From Heliopora coerulea (taxonomy: Eukaryota > Cnidaria > Anthozoa > Scleralcyonacea > Helioporidae), in assembly GCA_030142905.1 (NCBI GenBank), contig JASJOG010000054.1:434001-498000 (forward strand): 64,000 nucleotides of DNA. The letters run 5' to 3'. A program made the position numbers and the translations under genes. The notes under the pieces are model-generated. The model did not search any database. It was not told the DNA's origin and saw nothing but the letters and a program-made list of their open reading frames with translations. The stretch's first letter is position 1. Each line of letters opens with the position of its first letter. Shown here in pieces: positions 49,272-61,288 of the stretch.

Positions 49272-49801
49272 TCATCATCATCATCATCATCTTCTCCCTG
49301 TTCCAGCTTGGTTGCTAGGTCGGGGTACCTGTATTTTCTTTCTCCAACATTCTCTGTTCAGAGCATCTTCCATTTTCAGACCCATTTCCAACATGTCTTT
49401 CCTGATGTTATCCATCCATCTCATTTTGGGTCTGCCTTGACATCTTCTCCCTGGCACACTCATTTTTCACTCCTCCTTCACCTTGTTTTTATCATCCATC
49501 CTGAAGAGATGGCCAAACCATCTCATCCCTGATCTTCTAACAGCATCTGTCGTCGATTCAATTTTAACGCATTTCTGATGTTCACATTAGTTTCGCGATC
49601 CAGCAGTGTCACTCCCTTTATGCGTCTAAGCATCCTCATTTCGGTTGTTAGTAATAATTTCTCTTCCTTCTTTCTAACCGTCCAGAGCTCTGATCCGTAA
49701 ATGAGAGTGGGTCTGAAAACCGTTTTGTAGACTTTGGCCTTGAATTTCATTGGCAGCCTTTTGTCATAGATTACACCTGTCAGATCTTGTACTCGAGTAT
49801 C
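49272..49801 (-). mobile_element. 5'-truncated RTE-type LINE, reverse-transcriptase 3' end
   Basis: On the minus strand, 49750 downward encodes the C-terminal region typical of RTE/BovB-like reverse transcriptases: KAKVYKTVFRPTLIYGSELW, then TEMRMLRRIKGVT; further frames beyond (GMRWFGHLFRMDD-like, QGRPKMRWMD-like) are split by frameshifts. It ends in an (ATG)n tail (49272-49290 on + as ATC repeats). The 17-bp sequence CCAACTTCAAAGAAATA flanks it exactly (49255-49271 and 49802-49818) as a target duplication. The copy is 530 bp, truncated at 5' and inactive. Confidence 0.9.
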
Positions 49802-49818
49802 CCAACTTCAAAGAAATA

Positions 49819-51000
49819 GGAACTACATAAACTAGAGGACCATGTTACCTCATACAAATTATGATTCAACTTTCTAATGATCAAACTCTAATTTGTATGA
49901 CGATGATAAAAATTTTATATTCAAGCCTAGGGTTAAGCATTGACTGCCAACTTTGAGCCAAGTATGAAAACTATGGTTGGTAACATGACCCTCGTGGGTT
50001 ACTCGGGCCACGTATTGTACTCGAGTATCCCATGTCTGGTGGTTATAGCGCCACCAATCCGCTTTTCGGTAGTCGACTTCAGTCAGAACGGGGGGAACCA
50101 CGTGAAGGTATCGACTTTCCTGGGACTACTCCTGGCACACTTGGGCTATTTAGGCTGGCCAGTAGACCTCCAATTATAGGAGCGGTACAAAACCTGTTCG
50201 TCCTTTCTCCCCCCACAAAGTGATTCTACAGACACACGTGTGTGTGTGTGTAACACGTGTGGATTGATGATTATTTAATACATTCAATACTCAGTTATGA
50301 TATATAATTAGGGACCTTAAGATATATGGCGTCGACTTCAACGATGCGTTCCACGAAACAAAAGAATTATTCATGCAAAACAAAGAGAATGAATAATTTT
50401 TATTCTCCAGCGCATTCTCAACACCGACGTCATCCTGCATATGTCACCCAGATCATTTTCACATCTTAATGACAAAGTCAGCTCGCGGATTGAAAAAAGC
50501 TGTTACTTAAGATTGAATTCGACCCGAGACAACTGTCGTTTAAGAGGACTGGAAAATTTTAGGAGTCATAAAACGAGCCACAAGTATCAAGCACGGTGGT
50601 CAAACCGTGGTTGCTTTAAATGGTGAAATTTTAATGGCCCTCGCCGTTCAAGTAGACGTCGTAGATCTTAAAGCCATTATTACGTTTCAGACAGTACATA
50701 ACTGTTTTCTACAATAGCAAACGATTGAGCCTCGAAAATGACTTCATTTGTTACTTATCTTATGGTCAGGAACGTTACTCAACCTGTCTGCCCAATTATT
50801 AATAATATTTGGAAATTAACGTTTTCTAAATCGCAAAAATTTGAGGAAAAAAATAAGAAAATTTTTATCACATTTCGTGCTACGAAATGGTCATGATTTC
50901 GTTTGAATTTTCCTCATGAAGTATTAATAAGTTTTATAAATCGAAAATATTTGAGAAATATGCATATGTGCATGTATACAGGGCCTTTTTAATTATGTAT
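49819..51000. other. spacer, no gene recognised
   Basis: Contains a (GT)n run near 50236-50252 and several short open frames without family resemblance. TGTACTCGAGTATCCCA occurs at 50014-50030 and again at 49786-49802, beside the LINE 5' junction. Confidence 0.4.
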
Positions 51001-51590
51001 CTGGGGGGGCAAATGCCCCCCGTGATCGGATTTGCCTTCCTCCCTAGCCACCGTACTTCTGATGATGGGGAATTGGGAAAATTATTAGCTGTTTAATTTT
51101 CCACGTTTGCAGGTGAAAGGAAAATTTCCTTAAGTTCTGATTTGCTGAAGAATGTCGATCGATCAGTTCTTCTATTCATCCAAAAAGAAAAATTTATTGT
51201 ATGAACTAGCCTGATAAAATCACTCTATCTCGTCCGTGCGTTTATATCACCTAAGTGTGATTTTTTTCACGAATAATTTTCGATTTTTTTCCCGCCTCTC
51301 TCCATGCCGCACTCGCTAAATCAGTTTGATTACGTTCCACCAAAATGTGTTTTTTATTTTAGATTTTAAACTGAAAATACACCAAAACGCATCTCAAACT
51401 AACATATAATAAGAAAAAATTTGCATCCCCCAGGAGCCCCTTTGAGAGGAAGTTTTCCACACATTCCTAACCTCCCCAACTCGCACCACTCAGGTGGACG
51501 GGATACGCTAGCCGCAAATTTCACATCCCATATTTCAGAGCAATTTTTACTTTTGCCCCCCCCGGGGGGGCAAGTAAAATTTTAAAAAAT
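51001..51590. repeat. repeat-like segment with G/C-run hairpins
   Basis: GGGGGGGCAAATGCCCCCC near 51004-51022 is a tight perfect hairpin, and a C8-G7 run lies at about 51557-51571. Both look like remains of repeat elements next to the Penelope-like copy. No coding content is seen. Confidence 0.4.
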
Positions 51591-51600
51591 ATCTTTAAAA

Positions 51601-52375
51601 CCAATGGCTTTCCTACCCATTTATTTGACAAATGCGTTTCTCTTTTCTTGGACAAAACCTTCACAACCAAATCAGTCCTTCACAGTCCCCAAAAAGGTTT
51701 CATACTTTTCTCTTCACTTCACTGGTTGTCACTCTCTTCAAATCCGCACTCAAATTTTAAAACTCTGCTCTTCGGCTTACCCTCACATTAGAATTCGTTT
51801 TGTTTTTCAACCAGGCAAGCGACTTGCTCTTCTTTTCAATTTTAAGCATAGGATTCCTAAAGCTCTGAGGTCTCGTGTCGTTTACTCTTATACATGTCAA
51901 TGCTGCTCCGCATTGTATGTGGGCCAAACGGCCCGCCACTTACACACACGAGCCTCTGATCATCTACGAGTCTCTGCCTTGACAGGTAAAAAGCTTCTTA
52001 ACCCATCACCTTCCAGCGTTTTAACTCATCTCACTGAGACTGGCCACACTGCATCACTCAACGACTTCAAAATCCTATCTTCCTGTTCTTCTGCCTCTGA
52101 ACTTTTGGTAAGAGAAAGTTTTATTTCTAAACTTAAACCTTCTTTGAATGCCAATCTAAGTTTTGTTCCTCTCTCTCTCTCTCTCTCTCTTTTAACAGTT
52201 CTATCCATTTCCGTTTCCCATACATCTTGTAATATAACACCTACTTTATATCTCTAACCTTGTAAATACAATACCCGTTTAATTTATTCATACTCTGATG
52301 ATGTTGCGAGACGCAACGAAACGTTAGTCCTGTTAATAAACTTATTTCTTTTGTAAATCATGGCCTTATTGCGTG
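51601..52375 (+). pseudogene. 5'-truncated, frameshifted Penelope-like element with GIY-YIG endonuclease end
   Basis: The open frame 51604-52257 encodes a GIY-YIG-type domain: VVYSYTCQCCSALYVGQTAR, then HTRASDHL, and a downstream H/E-containing region (THLTETGH..., ELLVRESF), which is the C-terminal endonuclease of Penelope-like retroelements. The linker before it (NGFPTHLFDKC...) is in another frame, and the shift falls near 51700, so the copy is broken. The reverse transcriptase is missing. The coding end runs into a (CT)n tract (about 52166-52190). The 3' tail GATGATGTTGCGAGACGCAA, then CGAAACGTTAGTCC and TTAATAAACTTATTTC, is the family's typical end. Confidence 0.85.
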
Positions 52376-54640
52376 TACTTTGCTGGGCATTAATATTTGT
52401 TCTAAAATTGAAATTCCCGCCTAGATCCTCGCTCGCGACAATGAAAAATCACTTTTAATGGCATGGATCGTGAAGTATGGACAAAAGGAATAGATGGAAT
52501 GACGTTTTAAAGAAATTGCATAACCCAGTTGCCATAACTTGGCTGCTGTTTAACTTATGTCTAATTTTAGGCACGTCAAGTTCTTTTATGGTTGCCTTTC
52601 AAACTTGATGTTAATTTGATGAAACGTTATGATTTACTACATGATGACTTTGGCTTTGTATTCACTTAAAGGAACAGATTAAGTTTTGTTTTTGAAAGCT
52701 CCCATAGTACTACTTACATGAAGACATTTAAAAATAGTAAAATTTCAAATTCTAGCTTTGTTTCCTTTATAATAATAATAATAAATGATTTCATTGTTAT
52801 TTTATTCAGTTTAACATTCACACCAACACTTCCCCAGTGTATGGATACAGTGATCTGTAGTATCCTGGAATACTAAGAGTTGTTTTATTTGTACATGTGA
52901 AAGTATAAAGTCAGCTCAGTCAAATAATTTTGCTCCTCAAACAAACTGACGAGCCAATTACCCAATCAAAGCATCTCATTTCATCATATGCATGTGATTC
53001 CAAACCTAGCAATACCCAACTGCTGACAAATTTACAATTAAGAAGTCAGGTATTTGACTGTGAGAATGAAAAGTTTGTTGCCATACTTCTTAATCATTAT
53101 TTCAAGTCAGCCTCTCAGTTACCTGATTATTACAAACAAGTTCTAGATGATTCAATCAATTCAAAATCATTTCAAAAATCAAATGAAATCTGTTTATCTA
53201 TTTCACGTATAATATCAAATTTTATGGTTAAGTACATTTGAGTACTAAACTGTTATATCAAACAGACTCAAAAAATCTCATGCCTTTTTATGAATTGAAA
53301 GCCATCTCCTCACATGCTGAGAGACCTTGGTACAGTAAGGTGAGTATCAGCCTTTGTCAGTGTGGATTTGATTCCCAGCCATAGGACCAAAAGTTGCATT
53401 TTTTTTTTTTGCAACTGTTAATGGTTAAGTCTTAAACTATATAATTCTCACATTCTAAAATTATTGACTTTCAGTAATTGTAGACTCCATTTGATGTGAT
53501 CAAACATGAATACTTAATATTCCTTAAAAAATAAAATTGTAGGTTGTCATACCAATAGCCAACATCATGTATACATAACTGGTTCATGCACTACATAGCA
53601 GGTGTTTATAGCATGCCATAAAAGCTCATTGGTTATATAATTTTCCTCCTCAATCAAGATGAACTGTATTTGTGGTTGTTCACACAGAGTTGTTTGTTTA
53701 ATTTCACCATAAAGTTTAAGGAATTATGTCATCAAATTTCAAAGACCAAGAAAAAATATAAATAGTCGACAGATATCAGTAATACTGGTCAAAAAAGTCA
53801 ATTAAATCCCAAGGGACTGAACTCTTTTCAATAAAAGTCTGATTTTGTAATTTTACTTCAGCTTAAGTTAGATAGTTGACTCATTAAGGAAAGACATCTC
53901 ATAGCAGAAAAGGTTAAGGTTACCTTGGTTGACTCTTTTGGTCTATATACAGAATATATTTATTTTACTCTAGCTAACCCCAGGTAATTTTATTCATCAA
54001 GGGGAGACATCTGGAACTGGTAAAGGTTTAGAAAGTATTTGGAAAACTCATCCATTCCTGAAAACTTTATTTTCAGAAAAGAACAATGGATAAACTTTTA
54101 CCATTTGAGGACAGGTATAAACCCTCCTCTGCCCATCATGACTTAACAACCATTTCCAGCTTTGCCAATACTTTGCAAAAGTCAGCCAAAAAAGTGTTAT
54201 ACCTTCCCTTGAGAAAGCATGTGTGCCACAATGCCTTAAATTAATCGCAGTTAACTCCTAGCTGGTCGCTGTGCCTCACCAACTGCTTGTTAACGACCCT
54301 AAACAGTATTTTTACATGTACATGTGGTCATTCCTGAGCATTTTACTTGAACAAAGTGTCCTTGACATGGCCAAATACACATTTATCTATTAGAAATTGG
54401 GTGCCCTGTTTAAATCCTAGTGAAAATGGTGACAACACTTATATCATCATTGTTACGTTACTGTTGCCCATGAAATTTTCAAACTTTGTGCGTGAATTTT
54501 ATTATTTGGCACCTTACTTTTTTTATCCCTCACATGTATGTCCCAGTTAATCGGTTTATGCATGTTCATGGAATACTAAAACTTAGTCACTTCACTCGTT
54601 CTACCAAATTTTGTCAGCTTTCGTGATACCACGTTCAACA
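52376..54640. other. AT-rich spacer; possible isolated terminal exon
   Basis: Acceptor TTTTAG at 52565-52570 is followed by 32 open codons to TAA at 52667-52669 (ARQVLLWLPFKLDVNLMKRY...), which could be a last exon on +; an AATAATAATAATAAA stretch follows near 52770. I found no upstream partner exon. A 103-codon frame at 52930-53241 lacks an ATG and any family resemblance. The rest holds nothing I recognise. Confidence 0.3.
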
Positions 54641-54644
54641 ACGG

Positions 54645-55200
54645 ACACATCAGTGCTAATGCAGTTTCGCACATCAACCATATAAATACAAGTAACATAC
54701 GTAAATCACATATCAGTCAGCAGCTTCTTACCTGGAGATTACAGTGATACACTAACATCAAGAATTTACTCCAAACATAAGGCATTATAGAAAAAAAATC
54801 ACATTGAAGTTCGTGAGCGTCAACAATGAACCAAGGGTTTAGGACCGTAAAGTTTATGGATTTATCTACAATTTAAGTATAGTCCCTCTCTATTGTTTCT
54901 TCGTTCTTTAAAAGCCCCGAAAATGTGTATAAACTCTAACCTAACCTTTAACCCTAACGCTAGCCCTAACCTTTGGGTTTACACACATTTTCGAAGAAGT
55001 ACAAAGAAACATTCAAACATGGCGCCAAGTAACAGGGATGTTCTTTAAGGCTGTAATGCATTATGTTTGCAGTGAATGGTTGGTATCATGGTATCACTGT
55101 AATTTCCAGGCAATAAAATATGGAATGCTATATAATTTACTTACATTACTTGCACTTATATGGCTGAGGTGTAAAACTGCATTAGCGCCGGACACATCAA
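54645..55200. mobile_element. element family AC, right copy, with ~140-bp inverted ends
   Basis: C in minus orientation (54645-54800), A in minus orientation (54822-55050) and a further C in plus orientation (about 55060-55195) give an inverted-repeat element with A as the interior. Both ends carry GCTAATGCAGTTT or its complement. A contains a hairpin of CCGAAAATGTGTATAAAC and its complement around CCTAACCTTTAACCCTAACG, which is degenerate telomere-like sequence. Relative to 32731-33450 this copy lacks insertion B. Confidence 0.7.
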
Positions 55201-55924
55201 TCACTAACAGTGACTAACAGACACACATAGCAGACAAAAATTGCAAATGTTTTTGGTTCTATGAACATTTTTTGATATTTAATACAGCAAAAGAAAACTT
55301 ACTGATTAGCCACGTGAAAGAGCAACTTTGGAATCACTTAGAACTGCGCCATTACTTGGAGAACAAGGGTTTCTTTCTCTGCCCGTGAGGTGTCTACCCT
55401 TCAACTCGATTCTGAAGCCTCTCATTTTGCCGTCTTCACATAGCACGTTGCTCGGCCAAGTACTCCTTGAAGCTTTCCATTTACAGAATTATAAATTTAC
55501 TACTGCTGTTGTTAAAGTATACGTTTCATTACTATATCGTTAATGTGAGATGGACTTTAAATTTCACGCCGAAATTGGGAACACTTCCTTCCGCACCAAC
55601 TGCTTTGCACGTGTGAAACCGGATGACGTACCTACAGTGAATGACGTACCTACAGTGAATGACGTAACTGTCGGAAGTTAATGCTTGCATAATTAGTATA
55701 ATCCCCTCGCCCCGCGTGAAGCGCGGTGCGAAGTAAGGATGGGCGCTACCAGCTTTTTTTAATTCGATACGATATGCTGGTTCGATATTGCTCTTTTTTT
55801 CAATATTGATATCAATATTTATGCAACATAAGAAGCGAAAACAGCAAAAGGCAATTTTTTTATTCTCCAACAACCGTAATACTGTAACAGCAAACAATAA
55901 ATTATTTTTTAATTCACCAACAAC

Positions 55925-56690
55925 AGTAATACTGTAATAGCAAACAATACATTAGCATTTCTTGGAAGGATTGTTTCATCAAAGAATTTTTTGGCCTCCC
56001 TCTCTGCACTGGCGGATCCATTTGTCAGCAATTGTGCATCAGCAACATTTTATCAAAAAGATCCGACAAGCCAGTAGCTGGTTTTGGTGCTGCTGCTTCT
56101 GCCCGTGCATCATTAGTAGGAACTACAGGAATATATTCTGTCATCTCTAGGACAATCCACTGCTCTCCCTGTTGTGCTGCTGCGGAATTATAAAAGGCCA
56201 GCTTCTTCATGCGTGGGTCCGGCAGAGTGGAAAGGGCCAGCAAATAAGAACTCTCCACGATTGTGAAACGTTGTTGCAGTTGAGCACTCATCTCAAAAGC
56301 AAGAGTTATATCTTTGTGGTTACTTGCTGAGGTAAAATGCTGAAGTGATCTTGCAAGGGATATAGCTTTGAAATCGAGACATACTGATCAGCTGACATCG
56401 GTGTTGTTGCACGCTCAAATGGCTCCAAAACAGCTACGGCAGCTTTCAGCAATTTCACATCAGAGGCTGATAGGCACAAATCATTGCGACTGGAGAGACA
56501 AAGTGTAGTCGTAATAGCTTGATGCTGCTCGATGATCCGTTGGAACATGTAAAATGTAGAATTCCACCTGGTCTCTACTTCCTGGATGGCGTGGAAAGAT
56601 TTAATGCATGAGAATTCAGACAAAAACATCTTCAAACAATAAAATATTACGCGTATATGCCACGTACAAGCCAAAAAGGTAAAGGCAACT
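55925..56690 (-). pseudogene. decayed hAT-type transposase C-terminal half
   Basis: Two minus-strand blocks in different frames match the ZBED-like hAT transposase pattern. Block one, 56674-56306: VETRWNSTFYMFQRIIEQHQ, then RNDLCLSASDVKLLKAAVAV, EPFERATTPMSADQYVSISK. Block two, 56340-56025: FEMSAQLQQRFTIVESSYLL, ALSTLPDPRMKKLAF. A third shifted piece toward 55940 reads EREAKKFFDE. At least two frameshifts separate them. The hAT N-terminus and its zinc finger are not visible. The string GGATGGGCGCTACCAGC at about 55738 may belong to the element's end. Confidence 0.8.
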
Positions 56691-56894
56691 GCCGAAAAGT
56701 CAAAGAAAAATATACTGACATTTCACTCCAGGCGGCGGCCTTCGCTTGAAACGTCAGCATCTCTTCCCTAAAGTTTCAGCACTTCCCTAACCCTTTTTGG
56801 GCTTTTCAAACACGTCGTTCATCACTGCCCCCGCAGCACTATACTGTTTCATACCACGTACAAGTTGATCTAACAAGTTCTCAATTCTGTTAAG

Positions 56895-57060
56895 AGCTAT
56901 TAAAAGATTATTCGCCGGATGCGAGGAGACTATTGTTAAATAATTATTCAACAATATTCACAGAGGGTAAGGCGAATAATCGTTTTAGTATAATTCAAAG
57001 GTGAGTATTTAAAAAGACATGGTGCACCGTGCACGAATCTCCCACATAGCCATTTGCATA
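56895..57060. repeat. MITE-like repeat family R3, copy 2
   Basis: TTATTCAACAATATTCAC followed by GGCGAATAATCGTTTTAGTA; an inverted relative of 19405-19530. The adjoining GTGCACGAATCTCCCACATA segment may be part of it. Confidence 0.55.
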
Positions 57061-57880
57061 TGCATTTTAACGACACGTTTAATATTCAAAATATCTCTCA
57101 CTAACCCCGAACTCCACGCATAACGTAAAAAATGATCCAAAGGAGAATCCGACAATATCGCAAGAAACACCATTTCTGTAACACCAATCCAATATCATCA
57201 TTTGAAAACCCACATCCATGAATCGATCATATTCGCAATAAAACTCTGGTAATTTTCTCCCTTCCACTTCATTTTTCAACTTGGAATTCACAAACAAATT
57301 CTTCTTCTTTAACACCATGAAACAAATAGAAAATTGTTTGAGTCTGTGCTGTGATAAAAACTCGATTGATGTCGTTTCAATCGGAAAAATACCCAGTGAA
57401 AACTCGAAGCGTACCCGAGTGTTTTCTGGTATTTTTCCGGTTGAAATGGCGTAATTCATGTTCCTATCAACGTTCAGTGACAAGAGGGTTATTTTCTATT
57501 TGTTTTGATTAATGACTGTGGACTTTTCGAATCGGAGTGTAACATAAAATGAAAATAACGTCAGCTGCGGCTTTATATTCTAAGGAAAATGGACTGGGTT
57601 CCTCCAGTCACAGCGTGCATAGGATGTGCTCGTTGCTGTATAAACGTACGTCAATGTACGACTACATTTTCGAAAAAGACAAGTTTAACTCTGCAGTGCG
57701 TATTCCGAGTTCTTCGCAAAAGTTATATTTTTTGATGAAAATAAACCCGTTTGTTTTCAGTGCCAGGGTATTATTACACAACGGGAGAGAGCACGCTGAT
57801 TGGCTTCTCAAATGCTACTTTCGACCTAGCGTTTTCTCATTGGTTAGTTCGATACATACCACAGAAGGCTAATTAACAAT
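57061..57880. other. two long unrecognised open frames, opposite strands
   Basis: A 134-codon minus frame (57079-57483, ATG in context SLNVDRNMNYAIS) and a 107-codon plus frame (57549-57872, starting MKITSAAALYSKENG) point away from each other across a 65-bp gap. Neither matches a family I know. The position between repeat R3 and element B makes repeat-borne sequence the likeliest origin. Confidence 0.35.
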
Positions 57881-57883
57881 TAG

Positions 57884-58188
57884 ATTATGAGCTCGAAATT
57901 TCTGAGGTGATAATTGACGAGGGCGAAGCCCGAGTCAACTATCACCTCATAGAAATCGAGAGCGAATAATCTAATTGTTTTAGTAGAAACACTTTGCAAA
58001 GAACATTTTTTCGTCTTCTCTATGATTGCACTTTCAAGTAAGCATTCTATTTCGTCTTCAGAAACTTCACAAAACCGAGAGGCGGAAGCCATTTTCGCTA
58101 CTCGCCATCTATCGACGAATAGATAGCGAGTAGCGTGGCCAATCAGAATGCAGCATTTGCATTAATGCTCGACTAAGTTTCTACTAAT
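57884..58188 (-). mobile_element. element B, right copy
   Basis: Inverted relative of 33003-33300 over its full length, including the TAGTAGAAACT end, the GATAGATGGCGAGTAGCG-type hairpin, the short frame from ATG 58092 (ASASRFCEVSEDEIECLLES) and the 3' inverted repeat around GAAATCGAGAGCGAATAATC. Its short frame runs 70 codons before a stop. Confidence 0.75.
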
Positions 58189-60505
58189 CAATAATAGATA
58201 TCTCTTAGCAAATCGACAGTCATCCAACGACCCAAGACGAGAATAAACCATGAAAGTGAACGAAGTCAAGAAACAAAACTGGAAGTGGAATCGATATTAA
58301 GTTTTGTTCAGTGTATATATGTCCAGTGGTCAGTTTTCTGTGACTCCCTTGGCTATTTCCAACTGGTAAGTTCTCATACACCCGACATGTAAACGAAATT
58401 TAAATAAAAATCGAAAGGTTCTGTTGTTCTCCTTACACCAAATAATTTGGGTTAATAATGTTGGCCATGAAGTCACTTTCAGTGTGATGCTCCAGTCTTG
58501 TTTAAGTTGGTTTGAACAGAATTATGTTCAATTCACAGTCGCAGAAGATCGACACAAACGTCGTCATTGCCCTACAGTCTGTGTTTGTCGACCGCGTGCA
58601 TTTCAAGAGCGCGGCAATGCGAGAATAGAAAAACTGCTGCTTTTGCACAAATTTTAAAATAAAGTAACGTACATCATTAAAGCAGTCGTCCGTTAGTGAC
58701 TCTAATATTACCACAGCGAAAATTCAATTTCGAGTATCTAAAATCGAAGACAAAGGAAGACCGAGTGTAGCCGAACGTTTTCAGTGCATGAAAATGGACC
58801 TAGAGCACAAATTAAACAGACAATAGTTATTACTTATTACAGGAGGATCATTTAAGAAAAGCAGTAGGCCGATAAAACATGTTTTCGACTGATATATCAT
58901 AAATGTATAACGATTTTCAGATATTTCTTAGCTACATATCCCGCCTCTTCAGTACACAGAAGTAGCTTCCGAGGGAAAATGGATCATAAGACACGAAACC
59001 GAAATTAATAATGCAAGTGGCTTCTCTCTGTTGCGATACCTTTGAAGTAGCGGTCTACATGACAAAATATGATTACTAAATCCATTTTAAAGTCGGCGCA
59101 ATAATCTGATAGTTATGAACAAATGTACCAGTGTATATCGACCATTGATTTCGACCAAGTGAACGAAGTTAAAGCCCTATTTTAAATGGCCCGTGTATAG
59201 ACAGGTCACATCTTCCAAAAATCGCGAGACATTCACCAAGAAATCGAAACAACATCGGACGGATAACAGAGTCAAATTCCAAGAACTCGGAGTTCACGTC
59301 GTTCTGAGAAAACAAATGCCTGACTCAAAATCATCGTGCAACAACTGCATTTCAGAATATCGCGAGCACATAACTTATCTCTGACCCAACAATGGCGACA
59401 ATCCGGGCATACAGTGAAATTATACAAGTTTTACAAATGAATCGATTACTTTTTGAACGTTGTCTTAACGGCCTTCGTGTTTCATTAGACACAACATTCG
59501 GTCTAAGTTACACTAGACAAAACGATGAGAACACAACATAAAGAAAAGACAGGGTTTTCCTTATGTCTGTATTTCCATGTCGTTATGCTCTTGTAATGTC
59601 GTTACGTGGCCTTGTTCATGTTATCGACATTACGAGGGAAAATGAGTGCATTTCGCTTACGCGTGACCCAGTCGATAAGTCGCTTCTACTGTGAAATGGA
59701 ATTTCCCAACCTAAGGCCAAGAACCGAGTTTGAGAAGGAGTGTTCGATGTGTTTAGGTTTTTTTCTAACCGCTGTTATGCAGTGCTACTCTGGTTTGGTA
59801 GTTACGATTTTCATGAACCATCGCTTAACCCCAGTACCACACTAGTCAGACGCCTTTAAACTACAGATATCTCGCCTTTCTAGCAATCATAAAATTGAGT
59901 TAATCACTTGCTTAGCTTAGAATTCCTCAAAGATCCTCAGAAGAGTGTAGTTTATTGAACATGAAAAGCTTAAACGACGTAATGTTTTGAATTAGGAAAC
60001 CAGCTGAACCAACAGCAAGAACCTGACATGAAACTGTGGACGATACTTTTTTTTGGTTCTTGTTTCAACCGTTTTCCTTTCAGACTTTTTCTTCAGTTCA
60101 ATAAAATCATTACTAAGGATTCTGAAGTGTTACATTGCCTATGAAAGCATTAATCAAGATCGGTTCTAACTGAGATAGGTGTTATCCTTCCCCTCACAGA
60201 TGTCTTCCACAACTAAAAATCGGTGCGTCAGCCAAAGTAAAATACTGAAGTGCTCCACAAATGAAAGGGTTAATGCCGACAAGATAAACGAAGGTTTCAT
60301 TGTGACTTCGACGATCGTTCTTCTTTCGAAACATCAGCTAACACAACAGCTACCTTTGGTGCACTACCTGCAGTAGCGACAAGTCAAAACCGGTTTGGCG
60401 GCATTTGAAACTAATGAGAGAACCAGTTTTTGCGGTTATATTTGAATTCTTATTGGTCCTACCTTGACCTTTCGTGACGTGTGACTCCTGATTGCGAAAG
60501 TAATA
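58189..60505. other. spacer, no gene recognised
   Basis: Several 60-80-codon frames are present on both strands without conserved motifs or splice context. No repeat of note was identified. Confidence 0.4.
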
Positions 60506-60510
60506 TTTAC

Positions 60511-60627
60511 TGAGATAGACGAACGATCATCAAGCTCCCTACTCAGAAAAACGATTTCTGAGCCCCAGACGGGGATCGAACCCGCAACCTCCTGAGTAGT
60601 GAGCTTGATAATCGTTCGTCTATCTCA
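60511..60627. mobile_element. hairpin element with tRNA T-arm-like core T3
   Basis: Arms 60511-60546 and 60592-60627 (36 bp) pair with two mismatches. The 45-bp core on the minus strand reads GTTGCGGGTTCGATCCCCGT, which folds as a fully paired T-arm (5 bp, one G-T pair), followed by CTGGGGCTCAGAAATCG. There is no A-box or acceptor stem. The arm sequence is shared with 20255-20341 and the core with 14405-14490 and 14569-14770. Confidence 0.75.
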
Positions 60628-61265
60628 ACATATATCCAAGCTCACATTTCTAAATCTAAAATAGTAATATTTATGCTCATCAGTGCGATTCAGCACATTT
60701 CATTGTTGTTGTAAGTTCCCAGTGCAGCGCCGCCAGGTTTCTGCTCAGCAGTTAGGTGAGATACTTAATGTAAATATGTAAATATAGCTTAGAAGACGTC
60801 ACAATGATTCATTGTAATATAACATAATTGATTGGGGTAAAAATATAAAATACGTGTGGTCAGGTCGTGACGAGACGAGGAGGTCTAAACTTACGACTGT
60901 AAAATAATCTTTCGAATGAAATAAAATGAATGGAATGCAGTCCCTTGAGCGTTGATTTGTGTACGAGTAAACCAGTGTGGCAGAGACCTTGACAAGTTCC
61001 GCAACAATTGTCATATTCACTTGGTATAAAATTTGACTGCTATTAAGACTTTTTATACAAGATTAAAATAGAATACGGATTAAATCGGCCGAGAATACTC
61101 GCATAAATTGTCCACAGTAAAATTGTTCGCGACCAAAACAAACCGAGGCAATTCGTGCGGCAGCCAACTAGGAATGTTGTTGTCATTTTCCTATACGTTT
61201 TGGCAGTTAACGAATTCATGCTGCTAGTGACACAATGACATTCGGTGTTACTTTTTCCTTTTTTA
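60628..61265. other. upstream region of the coiled-coil gene
   Basis: Nothing coding recognised. A pyrimidine tract and AG at about 61254-61266 (TTTTTCCTTTTTTAG) look like a splice acceptor 23 bp before the ATG at 61289, implying a 5' UTR intron here. Confidence 0.35.
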
Positions 61266-61288
61266 GAAAATTAGGCAAGAATTAAGAC

